A stretch of 64,000 nucleotides of DNA, taken from assembly GCA_037043455.1 (NCBI GenBank), contig JAWPHD010004467.1, forward strand, positions 62,001 through 126,000. The letters run 5' to 3'. Below are positions 12,501 to 26,400 of the stretch, one piece after another. This DNA is from Cyrtodaria siliqua (taxonomy: Eukaryota > Mollusca > Bivalvia > Adapedonta > Hiatellidae). A model generated the notes under the pieces. It did not search any database, was not told where the DNA came from, and worked only from the letters and a program-made list of their open reading frames with translations. Position numbers and translations under genes: made by a program. Within the stretch, counting starts at the first letter, position 1; every line of letters starts with the position of its first letter.

Positions 12501-15500
12501 CTAGAAATAGAGCCTTGTAGGCATCCTAGATTTATATTTGAACTTTATCATCCGCTTCTATGGTTAATATTGATACTTTAACTCCAATGTCAACGATTCG
12601 CGATGTTAAACATTTGGCCAATTCGTATTCTGAATTAGTAGTTGTATCAGGTTTTATATTAGTAAAAGCTGAAGCTGGATGTCCACCAGGACAGGAGCGG
12701 GTTTTAAAACATTCACTATTAATATTCAGTTGTATCTTCTATCGTATGACCCATGCACGGCTCTATAAGGACCGTACGTGTCCAAAGAGGCGGGTAATTT
12801 GTCATCTTAATTAGCTGTCTTCTGCATTGCGGTTTTGTTGGAGGTGGGATGTTGGCCGATACAATCAGTACACAATCCCGTGGGTTGCATTTGATCGTTT
12901 CTTGAAGTCCTGCTTGAAATGATGCATGTTTCGTTGGTTGCTGCATTTGCACTGGCTAGAAGTGTCTGTATTTTCTTGGAAATGTTGTATTGCTTGGATC
13001 ACAAATATAAATGTTTATTTCTATGCTAATCTCATTTTTAGATTGCTGAACAAAAAATTGTTTGCACTTACTGACAGCTTCCGTCATTGTACTGTTATTT
13101 GTGATACGATTTGCGTCATGATCATTTTAGCCAATTTGATGATGTCCTTGTTGTTGTTTTTTCCGTTTCCTTATTTTGCCACTGAATCTTTACGCCTTTA
13201 TTCTGACTTTGTTAGACGATATAGCCTTGCGTGGATTTCTTTAATTACACTTTCCCGTTTAACTTGGAATACATGAGGGTAAGACTGTGGTTTGGTGCAC
13301 CCTAGAACCTGGTTTAAACTCCCAGTGTGACCATTCCTAGGCGGTGCCTCTATTGTCAACCCTGTTAGGTCTGCGGTATCGTATACTTTGCTTTTATTTG
13401 TTTTAAGCCCGTGGTTTTGGTTGACTGTGTTCTTTGAAGCTACATTCCTGTATCGATGATGAGAACTTTGGTTTCTCGTTCCTTATTCGTTATTCGGAGC
13501 TTATCAATGTTCTGTGTTAAGATGTTCATTGCACTTTTTCGTTTGCAAGATAATCTAAATAAATATTTATATTCACACCCTGTTTGTAATTCTGAGAATG
13601 AAATTGGACATGCAATTGGGACTAAATAAGTTGAGTGTTTTATAGTCGTTTGAGGAGTTTTTCGCCGTTAGATTTGTTGTTTTTTTATATCTGGCCACGA
13701 TGTTCCTTAAAATATATAGTAGCTTTTAATTTTGAATAAGGATTAGGGGGGAATTGTCCTTATTCGTTATTTGAATAATAAGTAAGTAAGCAGTTCCTTG
13801 TTCCTTATTCTAATAAGAACAAGGAACCAAATTTCTCATCATTCCACATTCTCATCAATTGGTGCACTAGTTTGTCACACCGGATACAGTAGATAGAACC
13901 AAGCCGAAACCTTATCACAGTGTATGCGGTTTCTTTATGAAGCGGTTAGCCCTACTCTTTCATTGGTCCTTCGTGGTGGGTGAAATGAAGCTTGCTTGAA
14001 TCTGTATCTCCTTATAACCAGACAATGGACAATCCTCAACATCGGATTTTGTCATTACAGAATACTGAAATTCTGGTTCCCTTTTACTTTGACGGTTATG
14101 TAAGAATCCATGATATGTGAATAAGCTATTGTGCTGCTAGCCAGATGATATTGGAATACACTGCATGTATTGGAATAAACGAATTACATGTAATTAAAAA
14201 TGGAATAGGAAATTAGAACATGCACGCTATTTCATTCTTTTTTTCTACAACCATTAGAGGCATTCGTGTGACATGCCGACAATTTAGAGGCACTGCCATT
14301 CACATTTTATTAAATTAAATATATTTTCAGATCATAAATAGGCTCAGATCATTAATAGGCATTTGTGAAGACATGCACAGTTCTGATTGTTTATGACAAT
14401 TCTGAGAAAATTTTTTATTAAATTGTGTGCCAATGGTCTTGTTTTTCAGTCAGATCTTGATGCACGGACTGTAAACATGTGAGTGGATTGTATTATTGAT
14501 GCTCAATGTATACGAACTAAATTAAGACTGAGTGAGTAGGATTTGGCTTCTTCATTTGTTTACTTCTGTGTGGAAATTTCAGAAATGTCTGCAATATGGT
14601 CCTGTTATTGGATTAGGCACTTCCTATTAAACCAAAGGTTGTTATTTATTCGTATCATGGTATAAAAGAAAGGTCAACATTCAAAATAATTTTGTCTAAA
14701 TACATTCCAGGTTTCATCTGTCTATTACAATTCATAAATTCTGAACGCACTGACAAAATTCCTCAGATTGTAAAACAAATCCTGGCTGTTTTGGAGAGTG
14801 TCGTGGGATGACCTTGGATGACCTTGGATGTACAGGATAAAGTTTGCATATTAATACTTTGTCTTGGCAATTGCTTCACTTTTTGTTTGGAAATAAGTTA
14901 ATTTCAAAAATCTCTGTAAAACTGGGCGGATATTGGGTTTAGGTTACATATTTATAAAAAGAAATAGTTCATATAAGACAAACTTAATGTAACTTTATTG
15001 TAACTAAACACGGATCGTTATGCTAGTAATTAAGTTTCATTCTGGTTACTAACTAATTTTTGTTTATATATTTTCTTTTAGTGATTGCTGGTCATGCACA
15101 CAGAGTTTTTCATAAATGCGGCGCGAATATATTAAACATGAAACTGACGTAAGACAGCCTTCAAACTTACAGAAATTAACGGCCAAAAATGGTTTCAGCG
15201 TAAAGCTGTTTAAAGGTTTAAAACTGCTGAAATGATTCCATATTGCACTTACGAAAACAAACATGTACACATGTTATTTGAGATACCATATGAAACAATT
15301 TTTACAATGCATAAGGAATATTCATGACATGTTTGTGTAGAAAGTAGATTTTCAAATATGTTGTGATTTTTATTTTTCTTTCTTCTGCAGACTTGACCTC
15401 GAATGTTCTAGACTAATAATCTACTTTCAATTTGAACACATTAGTGAATCTGAAAGCAGAACATGACCATGTTTTTTAGCTACTTTTTGTTGCGCTTGCT

Positions 15501-17408
15501 TTTAAACAGGTTTACTTAAAGCAAGATGGAGTAATATGGCGAGTGTGACACTGTAATTATGTATATCTGTAATTAATGGTGATCCAAGTCCACATATCGA
15601 GGTTGTTATGTTGCCATCCTCAAAATGACCGTGTGCCGAATTTCGAAACCGAGCTCTGTCTACTACCTCGCTAAAAGACGGGGGCTACAAAACGAAGAGA
15701 GAAGATCGAAAGATGTGAGAGTTATACGTGAATTGTTTCGGGAAGAAACTGAAACTGAAACTTCTCTTTTTTATTATTATAAAGTGTACTAAATGAGACC
15801 AGTTTCTCAAGAAACTCTACTAGATCAGTTGTTATAACGTCTGACTGTAAATCAAAATGTCGTGAGCTCGAGTCTTATTAGTGATGCCTGTGTACAGGTT
15901 CGAATTATACTACTCTAAGTCTATTAAGCAAATAAATCCGGCAAAATATTTGATTGCTTAAAATGTGATCGATTAATTCACGAATTCGCCCAGAGCTAGT
16001 GAACATGAAACTCGACTACAAAGTACATGGTTTGTAGATTTAAGTTAATGTTCCAATGTTCTAAAGGGGAAAAAAGAAACATCAGGCGAACTGCGGATGA
16101 ACAGCGAGAGTCGTCGTAGAAACATAATATACAGAGATGTTTCAACAGAAAATATGTCACGACAGATAACCACCCAGTACGAGGGACAACAGCAGAGCTG
16201 GCGGAAGACGGAGTGAGAGGAAGCGAAAGAAAGCACCAGAAGAAAGTGTTGAGAAGGTCGAGCAAACAAAAAATCATACATAGCGGATATTGTGATCACC
16301 TTATTGTTCCTCATATCGATCAATATTGTCATTTTGATCGGATGACATGGGGACATTTTGGTTAGGTTATCACAAGGTCTCGTAATGTAGAGTAAAGTAA
16401 AAGATGCATGGCAATATAACCTACAATAATACAAGTATTGCCCACAACCTTCACAAGTTTTATAACAATTATCAACATGGGTATGATATTTAATGGAACC
16501 ACATACCAAATCCAAACCATGTTTTAAGGGAAATGTAAAAAGGGTTATATATAAGTCCACACTACCATTTTGACAATCATGCATGTCACAGTCTGGTCCG
16601 GTATTTATAGTTGCAGTTGGGCCAGAATTTCTGAACCATTTAATCTGACCCGTGTCATTCTGAGACCACCCACAAAGATTGTTGTCAAAATCACAACTAT
16701 GGATATCTGTGGAAATAAGTACCTTCAGTATAACAACAATTTGCAAAGATGTCCCTTGACGAGGTACCCTATATATTCTTAATATGCTGTTTGCCTTCGC
16801 TAAAGAATGTATTTTCTTAGAGTACCATTAACGCTTAGAGTACCCTTAAAGCTTCAGCACATTTAAACTTAACTTAGAGACATTGTCCTTTATCGTTTTC
16901 AGACACTCAGACTATCGATTCGGCTTGTCTTGAAGTAGTCCAGCAACCCTCCTTCGGTAATCGGTTTCCAATTTATTTAAGGTTAACCTAATACCTGTGT
17001 TATTCGGGAGGACCAAGTAGACTGGTACCCGGTACGTAGTATAGTATACTGGTCCCCGAATTCATACTCATGTCATGAAGTTATAATGACTTCATGTTTT
17101 AATAACAAAACAAATAGCTCTCTTCTTACTGAAGCTGCATATATAAAATGCAATGTGTTCTGCTTCACTATAAATAACTGTTTATAGCAGTTATACTGCT
17201 CAATGACTCTGATAAAGTTTAGTAAGATTTGGAAATATAAGATAACAGAACTCTGAAATGGTAACAATCCCACAAGGTTGTAAATGGTATAAGACAAATA
17301 TATAATATTTTTCAAAGTTGAATTAATTTATTGAAAAGAATAAGCAGTAACATGTTCAAATAAACGTATCAAATAAACATATCGTGCTTTATATTTGTTC
17401 AATATAGT

Positions 17409-17441
<33 letters not shown>

Positions 17442-20400
17442 CAACAACAATAATAATGACAAAAACAACATAAATTGAGATGCAAAAATTAAAGCTGCAT
17501 GTCATGGGTAAAGAGTAGGATAAAAACAGTTTGAACACACAATATCACGATATATAACAAAGCAGAATACGTCCGATGATCGTGAAGTCTTAAACGACCG
17601 GATTTTGTCTACAATTAATAAAAAACACACTTCCAATTAAAATACAAGTTTGATATTTATCGGTTTCCTTAAAGGGTCATGCATTCCACTAAACAACCTA
17701 AGGCATAGTTCATGGAGGTTTGTCGTTTTGCTAACGGAAACCATTGCTGTGTATAGTTAATCTATAAATAGCAATGATGTGTATAGTTAATATATAAATA
17801 AAATGTATGTATATATAGTTAATCTATAAAACCATTGTTGTGTATAGTTAATCTTTGGAAGAAAAAAGTTTCCGAGATAATTATAGTTATCTATACAATT
17901 TGCCATATTTAAAAAACACACAAATTTGAAGATGGCTTTATTAATTTGCATAAATCACAATGTGAACAACAGATAAAGTATATGCAAAAACATTGCTTTA
18001 CAAACAGTTTGTCTTATAAAACAGTGGACGTCAAAATGAAAATGTCAGCATGTCGATAGTGTCAGCATGTCGATAGTGAAACAACGAATGCGAGTTAAAA
18101 GACGAGACAGAAGGAAACACAATACAACAACATAATACAGTGGCATATGTAAGCGTTACAATTCATTGAGAGAAATCTGAATGATACATTTTAAAGTAGC
18201 AATGTAGAACAAGAGAAACTCCTTTTGGCGTTAAGGCCATGTTTTATACAATGTGAAAGGTGAGTCATTTGAATAGCGTATGCAAGATGTTCACAACAGA
18301 TGTTAGTTTCTTTTCAAAGGCAATCCCAAACTTCATTTTCATGTAAGCTACCTAACTGCAACGTTTCATGCCAATATCTCATTCCTAACTGAAGTTATTG
18401 AACGGAAACCGTTTTTTTTTTTTTAGTAACACTAAAGATTGACCTTAAACCAAGTGACCCCAAATACAATCCCAACGTTTCCTCTTCATATAAGCTACCA
18501 ATTCAAAAAGTTAGATGCCAGTATATCATTCTTAACTAAAGGTATTGCGCGAAAACGAAACTTAAACAAAAAGGTTAACGTGACATATGTTTTGGAGAAA
18601 GTAGGTGTCAGTGACCTAGGTAAGGTCATTGCTTCGTGTGAAGAAGGTGCTGTTAAAGTTTGGTGAATATTGGATATGGTTATGCTAAGATATAACAAAA
18701 AGAAAATATTGATCCCTGCCCACCCGCCCACCCGGTTTACACTAATCTGTAAGCCGTTTTTTTATCCAAAACCCGGCTTAAAATGTATTAATTATAAACA
18801 TAAAATAACAGCTGCATAAAACTAGCATTGAAATTACACAATATGAGCACATATGTAAATGAAATTAGTATGCGTAAGCGTATTAAACTCAGTAAACGTA
18901 CAGCCTGTAATAATCCTGTAATAATCATTAAGGAAACGGACACATGCGTGCAATATAAACATAGGAAGAACTCGATTTGTATACATACACAAAGTGGATT
19001 GTTTTTAACACATTGGATACTCGCAAAATAACGATTAATTTACGTACACTATGTATATCATATGATATTAACTAAAGTGATCACATGTCGGCCTTAAAAT
19101 CATAAATATATTTAAGAAATAATACATATGTACCTGTGTTTTATCGGTGAATAAAATACAGTTAGGAGTTCAGATGCGTAGTAATTAAAGCACGAGTGTT
19201 TTAGCACGAGTGATTTAATTACTCGCATCCGAACGACTAACTTTATTTTATTTACTGATAAAATACAGGTACGTATTTATTATTTCGATTCTAACACAAC
19301 AATAACCCCATTGTTTGCGCTATTGTGGGGGCACTGTATATTATCTCGGAGGTCAAGGTAATCACTGCTATGTGGTTACAGGCTGTTCCATTGGGCGCCC
19401 CCGTATGCAAAGTTCTGCGGGGTACAATAATAATGTTCAAATACACTACCAAGTGACGTCATGTAACTTGGCGCTTCCAACGGATGGAATATATGCGGGG
19501 AATTAATGGAACAGCTGTATTTTATCGTAGAATAACATACAGCTGTCTCTCTTCTTTGTGTATATGAAAGACTGCGCAGGTCGTGTTAGAATCATAATTA
19601 ATTCACTCACAAAAATAAATTAGAAGAGGCGTATATACAATGAATGGACATTGAACAGGGAATGTACAATAAATATTTTCAAGAGACATTTTCGACAGAC
19701 AAGCATATGCTAAATTAATGTGGTATGTAAAACTTCTTCATTATTTTTTCAAAATAACAAATGAAACAATGCAGAAGTATATAATTAACAATAAATTGTA
19801 AACAGTAAACAAACGAACATTTATTTGATCATTAATATGTGCATTCGTCCACCTGCAAGTTTTGAGCTAATATACTCAGTTGCAAAAGAAAGTGGACACT
19901 GAGATTTGTTTAGATTTAATAGTATAACGTTTTATTTTATAATTAAATTGACAAATTCCAAAATGAATATGCCATGTTTGGTACCAAAGTGTTTGTCATT
20001 CCATTGCTAATATCATGTTGTCATTTGTTTTTCAACAGGTTGAATCATTAATGGACTGTCGCTTGAGAAAGAGGATAGGGTATAAAGTATAATTTCCAAA
20101 GTGTCCAGTTTCTTTTGCAACTGAGTATAGAATCAGAACATTTATTGTGCACTCAAGTTGTCAATGTTTCCTCTACGAGTTTGTAGATTTCGTTGTGTTT
20201 TTTTCTAGTTATTTAAAGATAACAAATCACGGACCTTCTTTAAGTTCTCTAATGACTGCGTTCTCGTACATGGCAACATTCTGGCTACTACCAATAATGA
20301 CGTCATCAATAGCCATATCAGAACTGTCCAATGGTCCCCTGACCCCTTCAAAGACTATCTGTTTAACAGAAAATGTATCGACTTGATTACAGTAACAACA

Positions 20401-23400
20401 AATGTACACAGCGATAGATAGCACCGGCTTAAGCGATATTCTGCTTTAAATCCACAACTGATTTGTAACTGGGTTTTTGGGAAGGGCCGTAACTAATGTT
20501 GTAAGAACTTATGGCCCAACCCGTTTGCATATTATATGGCAATACAATATGTTTAAATCAACTGGTTTCTACATTATGTGCAACGTCGTCAATGGCCGAC
20601 GGTTGCGATTTTTAAAATGAAATTTACCGTTATGTAAAGATGATCGCTAAATGCGATTTAACAAATGAAATTGATAAAATGTTTCATTTCAGAATTAGTC
20701 AAGTAGACCACGTAAAGGCGATTAAAGAGTTACACGATTAGAAAACCACGTTGGAAATAAACAATTCATGTAAATTTATAAATGTTTTGAATATAATTTT
20801 CTACTTCACCCTAATTAAAATTTAAACTGCAGTTTTTTAAATGTATTACCTGAAATGGAACAGAGGCGGTAAAGTATTTATGCTCCATTTTCCAACCAAT
20901 GTTTTGATTTCCAGATACACTCCCTAGTTCCTTCATACTGCCATCATCGAATTTGATGTAAACTTTTAAAGTACCCATACCAGCACCATACATGTTGTAC
21001 CAAAACCTGAAATAATACAAATAAAGAAGGGTGTTGTTTTTGTATATATGATCATATATGTTCCTATTAATGTTACCTTGCTTTAAGAGAATATAGCCTG
21101 GCGGGAAATTATTTACACTGTCCAGTTTTATTGGGATGACAATATGGTAAGAGTGAGGTTTGGTGCACCCTAGAAACTGGTTTAAACCTCAAACCCAACC
21201 TTTGGCTGAAACAAGCGCCCCGAACATTAATTCATTTAATAACGTATAAACAATAAACGTAGACGTAAATGTTGAACAATTCGTAACTTTCACATCCTGT
21301 CATAAGTTACAAATTTCCGAGATGTTGATATCTTCAGCAGGGGGAAATAAAGGGATTTACTCGGATTTAATCCTCAATCTCTATATGAAAAATGAAAATA
21401 TTAAACCATACTTTAAATTATATGTATCCATATTGGTTTTTTAAAATCAGACAGCACCAAAAGAAGATACATAGATGTATACAAGAAATAAAGCCTTTAA
21501 TTTAATTATTATAACAGACTAGTTTTATAAAGGGCTAAAGTCAGTTGAGCACCAACGATAAACACCGAGTTTACCCCCTACCAGAATGTGAAGGTCTTTT
21601 ATTTTATTGATGATTGATTGGTCAAATTAATTTGATGATGTCATTTGAAAGTTATGAATAAAACAAATGAGTGAGGTTATACTACTTACAATATGGACAT
21701 ATTTGCTGCTTCTTGATATACTGGGGATGTAAGTCTGGCCGTCGAATTGGGGGATACATGTGTCCCTTCTAAATACATGTAATATCCTGCAAAATAGTAT
21801 TTATTACACTATTATCAATGGTATGTGTATATGTGAAAGTGTGTAAGTATGCTATGGCATAAATACTGAAACGCAAAAGAAACGCAACCCGGGAATTTCC
21901 GCTATATATTGTAAATACTGCACACTTAATTTCACATAATATTTCAAAGAAATCCCAAGAAGTTTTGTAAAAAAAAAAAGTTGCAGTTAATTAGAGAAAG
22001 GACACAACTGTGATGTTGTAGACGTTTTAATCACACTACACCTTGTAACAATAAATTCATATATGTTAATAAATGTTTGAAAAACTGAGCCAGTTTTAAC
22101 GCAAAGAGTTTGCAAATTTTGCATTCTAAGTTTGCTCACATGCTTGAGCCAAACGCGTACTCAGTCAATAATGAAACTTTGAAGGAATACTGTTTGCTGT
22201 ATTACGTGTTGTTTTAGTGTTTTTTTCCGAAAGGAAAGGTCTTACGTAGTCATGTACCATTCGATTAACAGCAGCATATTGTACATACAATATATAGCGG
22301 AAATTCCCGTGTTGCGTTTCTTTTGCGTTTCCGTATATTTGTGAAATACTAGAGTTTATAGTCCACCTTATGACACCCTCAGTTTTGTAGCTGTGTGCTT
22401 GTAGTTGTATACTGGATCAAGTCCTATCCAACTTACTGATAACTGGTAACATGGGAAACACTTTAAGATGTCATTTCAGAAAGAGTATATACAACCGTTT
22501 TGTTTTTGTGGGAACAAACTCACTTTCCCTGGATCACTATAGTAATTATAGATTACTTATATGCAATTTTCATATCTGCCTCAACATTTTAAGTCAAGTA
22601 TACATAGTTTCATTCCTAGCCTATTTGGGGTTTCTATTTGGTGGATTAATTATGTGTGTCGTCTAGAGATACATTGATGTGTCTATTGTGTTTTTCAGTG
22701 ATTAGCTTTGTTCAGCGAGTGAATGTTTCGGTATTTCGGTATTTTTTACAGCAAACAAATTTACTACCCCTCTACACTTCACACAACCTCCCCACCAAGC
22801 CCCCACCCTCCCCACGCACACAAACACACTTCATTCTAATGCATTTTTTGCGTTTTTCTGATAAATAATTGCAGCCATGGGTCTGCATTGCCTGTAAGCA
22901 TCTACGACACTGCCCTTTTCAATATATATGTAAGACGTAACAGTTTCAGAAGACGAATTTTCTTTTTAGTTGTTTTAACCCTCCATAGGTACTTGTAATA
23001 TAATTATGTTATTACATTCTTTTGTCGAGTATCATGGGATCCCCTGCAAGCAACAAACACAAACAATAGAGACAAATAGCAGACTCAGTTTTATTGAGTC
23101 TATCAGAGGTAATATAAAGTGCAATATATGTTACGACCCTGGCACTGTCTTAAGCGGTATTCTACTTTTAAGCGACACATATTTGAGCATTACCATCTGG
23201 TGACTGGACTGTGTGATCTACGATTGGTCCAGTATGTTCACTGGGTGTTTGCGAGCAGGATCTTGTCCAATCCATATCGTCTGTAACATCCTGGCTCCAC
23301 CCACAAATACCCGGCAGTTCGAAATTACAGTAAGCCAGAACTGAAAGAAAAGTAACATGCTTGTTTGTTTCGTTGTAAGCGCTTTTGGTATAAAAGTTCT

Positions 23401-26400
23401 GCTTTATTTCCGGACCTCCAAAATTCCATTCATAGAAATATACAGGAAATATACTCAACGAACTTATAAAGTTATTTTCCTTCCGTTTTCAATGTAAACA
23501 TTGGGTATTATTGGATGATAAAAAAAATGTACTATACATGTATTTCGTTTTCGTTATTTGTTGCATAAAAAAATGCATAAATGGGAAATAATGTTAGCAT
23601 GTCATAATCCGCAAAACGAACGGTTTTAACTCAATGAATTCAATGTAAATCTTAAGGAATTTGCAATGAAAATTGAAATGATGGGTTCTAAAATTGGCTG
23701 AATGGAAATGTTATTTTCTCCTTTCAGAAAGTAAGATGAATTCATTTTGCTTAACATACAGCTATATATATGTTTTAATCAACAATCCAATCGATAATCT
23801 CACATGTTATGTTATAAGTGGATATATTTATTTACACTGTCCCGTTTTATTGGGATGAACATAGGGTAAGAGTGAGGTTTGGTGCACCTTATAACCTGGT
23901 TTAAACCTTCAGCGGCCCTTTATGCCACTGACCGTTCCAATGCGGTAGCCCTACTGTCAACCTATTTTATGTTTGTGATGTCATATCTTGCCTTTTATTC
24001 ATCTTTGTAATTGGTGTATGTTTCGGTGAGTACTTTTGGTTGACTCTGATCCTTGAATGCTATATTTTTTGTTTGGCTTTTATATCTACTTTTGTTGAGT
24101 ACATATGCATTAAACACTAGTATATAATAGCATTGCTGATTGCCCTCCAAAGAATGTAGTTTTAATAATGGATCTCAGGCAACAAAATGTTCAATAACTT
24201 CATAAAACATGTCATGTATGAATCACTTGACGCTGATTTGTATTAAAGATGAATGGCCACCCTTTGTATAGCATTACCAATTAACAAATTTAACTCTTAA
24301 ACATCATGTGAACAATTCTTGATAGTCCCGGAGAGAAACATATATGTAAAACCGCTACTAAGTTGTATGTAAAAGTAAGTATTATTTTCATGACGTAGAT
24401 ACTACTTTTACCACTGCGTGTCTGCACTGGAAAATGAGGTAAATCTGAATTGCATAGCTGCACATATATTGGCAGATAATTGATCAATATATTTACCTGT
24501 GGATTAATTTACATGTTCAAAGTTTTCTACGTCATCAAATAAAATCTTATTCTCGCTTTTCACAGATATTGCAATGCGTGAAGTGTAAACATCTAGGGTT
24601 GTTATTGATTTCGATTTAAATAAACATAAACATATCCATGAAACAAAACATGGCCGGAGAACTTTAAATACCTGTTTTAATACTGAACTGAAACATGAAC
24701 GTATTACACGCTTTACATTTGTACACATTTACCAGTTAATCGTATTAAATGGTAAAAGTATATGTATACTGAAATGATCAAATGGGTGTTCGACACTGCT
24801 AACAAGGGACGTTATGTGATAAATAGAGGATCTTAAACGAGTTCCCAGTTCATATAAGATTTATGAAACAAGTTATGAATTATTTTAATTTTAACGAGCC
24901 TTTTGGCGAGTTAAAATTACAAATAATTCATAACGAGTTTCATAAATCTTATATGGAATGGGAACGAGTTTAAGATTCTTTTTATCACATAACATTGCAA
25001 TCAATATAGTAAAAAATAATTCAGATGGACATAGCACCGCCACGACGTCAGACACACTTTAGCGCCAAAACGTCATAAAATATGTGACGTCGTAATGTCG
25101 CGGTTCACACATAACGTTGCGTATAAAAGAGTTCGTGTTTTACCTCTTAACAAAATAGCAGTTTACGCCAACTTTTAAAACAAACAACAACAATATTTTG
25201 TATAACGTGCATTATTTTTATAAGGAGTCATAAATAATAAGTATAAGACTCAGATCTGTGTGAATTTGTAATAAATAAAATAATTTCAGTTAATAAACTT
25301 GCGTATTGTTACAGGTTTAACTCAACCAATCAAAATCGTTCCAGGTTGTATTACACGTCTGTCATACAATAGAATATTTAATGGATGTTCGACACTGCTA
25401 ACAAGAGACGTTATGTGATAAACTGCAATACACTATATACACTATAATACATAGTTAATTCCACGTATTCTTTCTCTGAGATATCCTAAGGTGTTTTTTT
25501 TTTCTTTTTTAAAAAGGAAAAAGGCTACTTCCAATTACAGCAAGTACAAAACTATGCTACAGTAGACTTTTTAAGTACAGTAGACTTTGTTACAATAGAT
25601 GCATAAATGTGTTCAAGTGCCGCATTTGAAAATTCAGGTCATTCTAGTACTGTATTTAATGTGTATTCAATGTTAAGATATTACAACGTTTTACGTCCTA
25701 GGTTTGCTCAACTGCGGGAGCCGAACTAATTAACGCGCTTTCCTTAAAACAAAAGGAAATAAAGCTTAATGCTCATTAATATTTGATATTGATTTTCATT
25801 TATCAAACTCTTCGTAAAACAGATTCAAAATCTCTGTTGATATATACTGAAAGGAGGATCCCTTGGATACAACAAACACAAACAAGAGAGAAAAGTAGCA
25901 GACACGGTTTTATTGCGTCTGGTCATGAGAGGTAACATAAGCAACACCTCTCTAGCACCAACCTAAGCGGTATTTTACTTTAAACCCACAAAGACTGAGC
26001 CTGATGATCCCAAAGCACCAGTAAGTAATAATAATACTGATTTGTGGTCGGGGCGATATTTTACAGCGGCCACGCAGAACTAAAAAAATGCTAGTGTTTA
26101 TGTCAATTAATAATGAAAAAGGGTATCCATTGGAAACAACAAACACAAACAAGAGAGAGAAGTAGCAGACTCGGTTTTATTGTTATCAAAATGTTCTTGA
26201 GAGGTGATATCATATGCAACACCTGTCACGCTCCCTAGCATCGGCTTAAGCGGTATTCTATTTTAAAGCCACAAAGATTGGACTTGGTGATCGCAAAGGT
26301 GGTTTTTACGCCTTTACCGAACTAATTCATTTAAGATCCTCTGCGTAATATATGTATATATATTTTACCTGATTGACTACTCAGACATAAAGGAGTAGAA

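Noticed and set aside
16045..16565. Extension of the MAM2 exon to 16045 (233-codon frame)
   Set aside because: MAM similarity stops at the GTAGTG donor at 16565, and phase 1 there fits exon 15; the rest is intron read-through.
23168..23193. Extension of exon 10 past 23194
   Set aside because: The frame stops soon after; the GTAATG donor at 23193 gives the phase required by exon 11.
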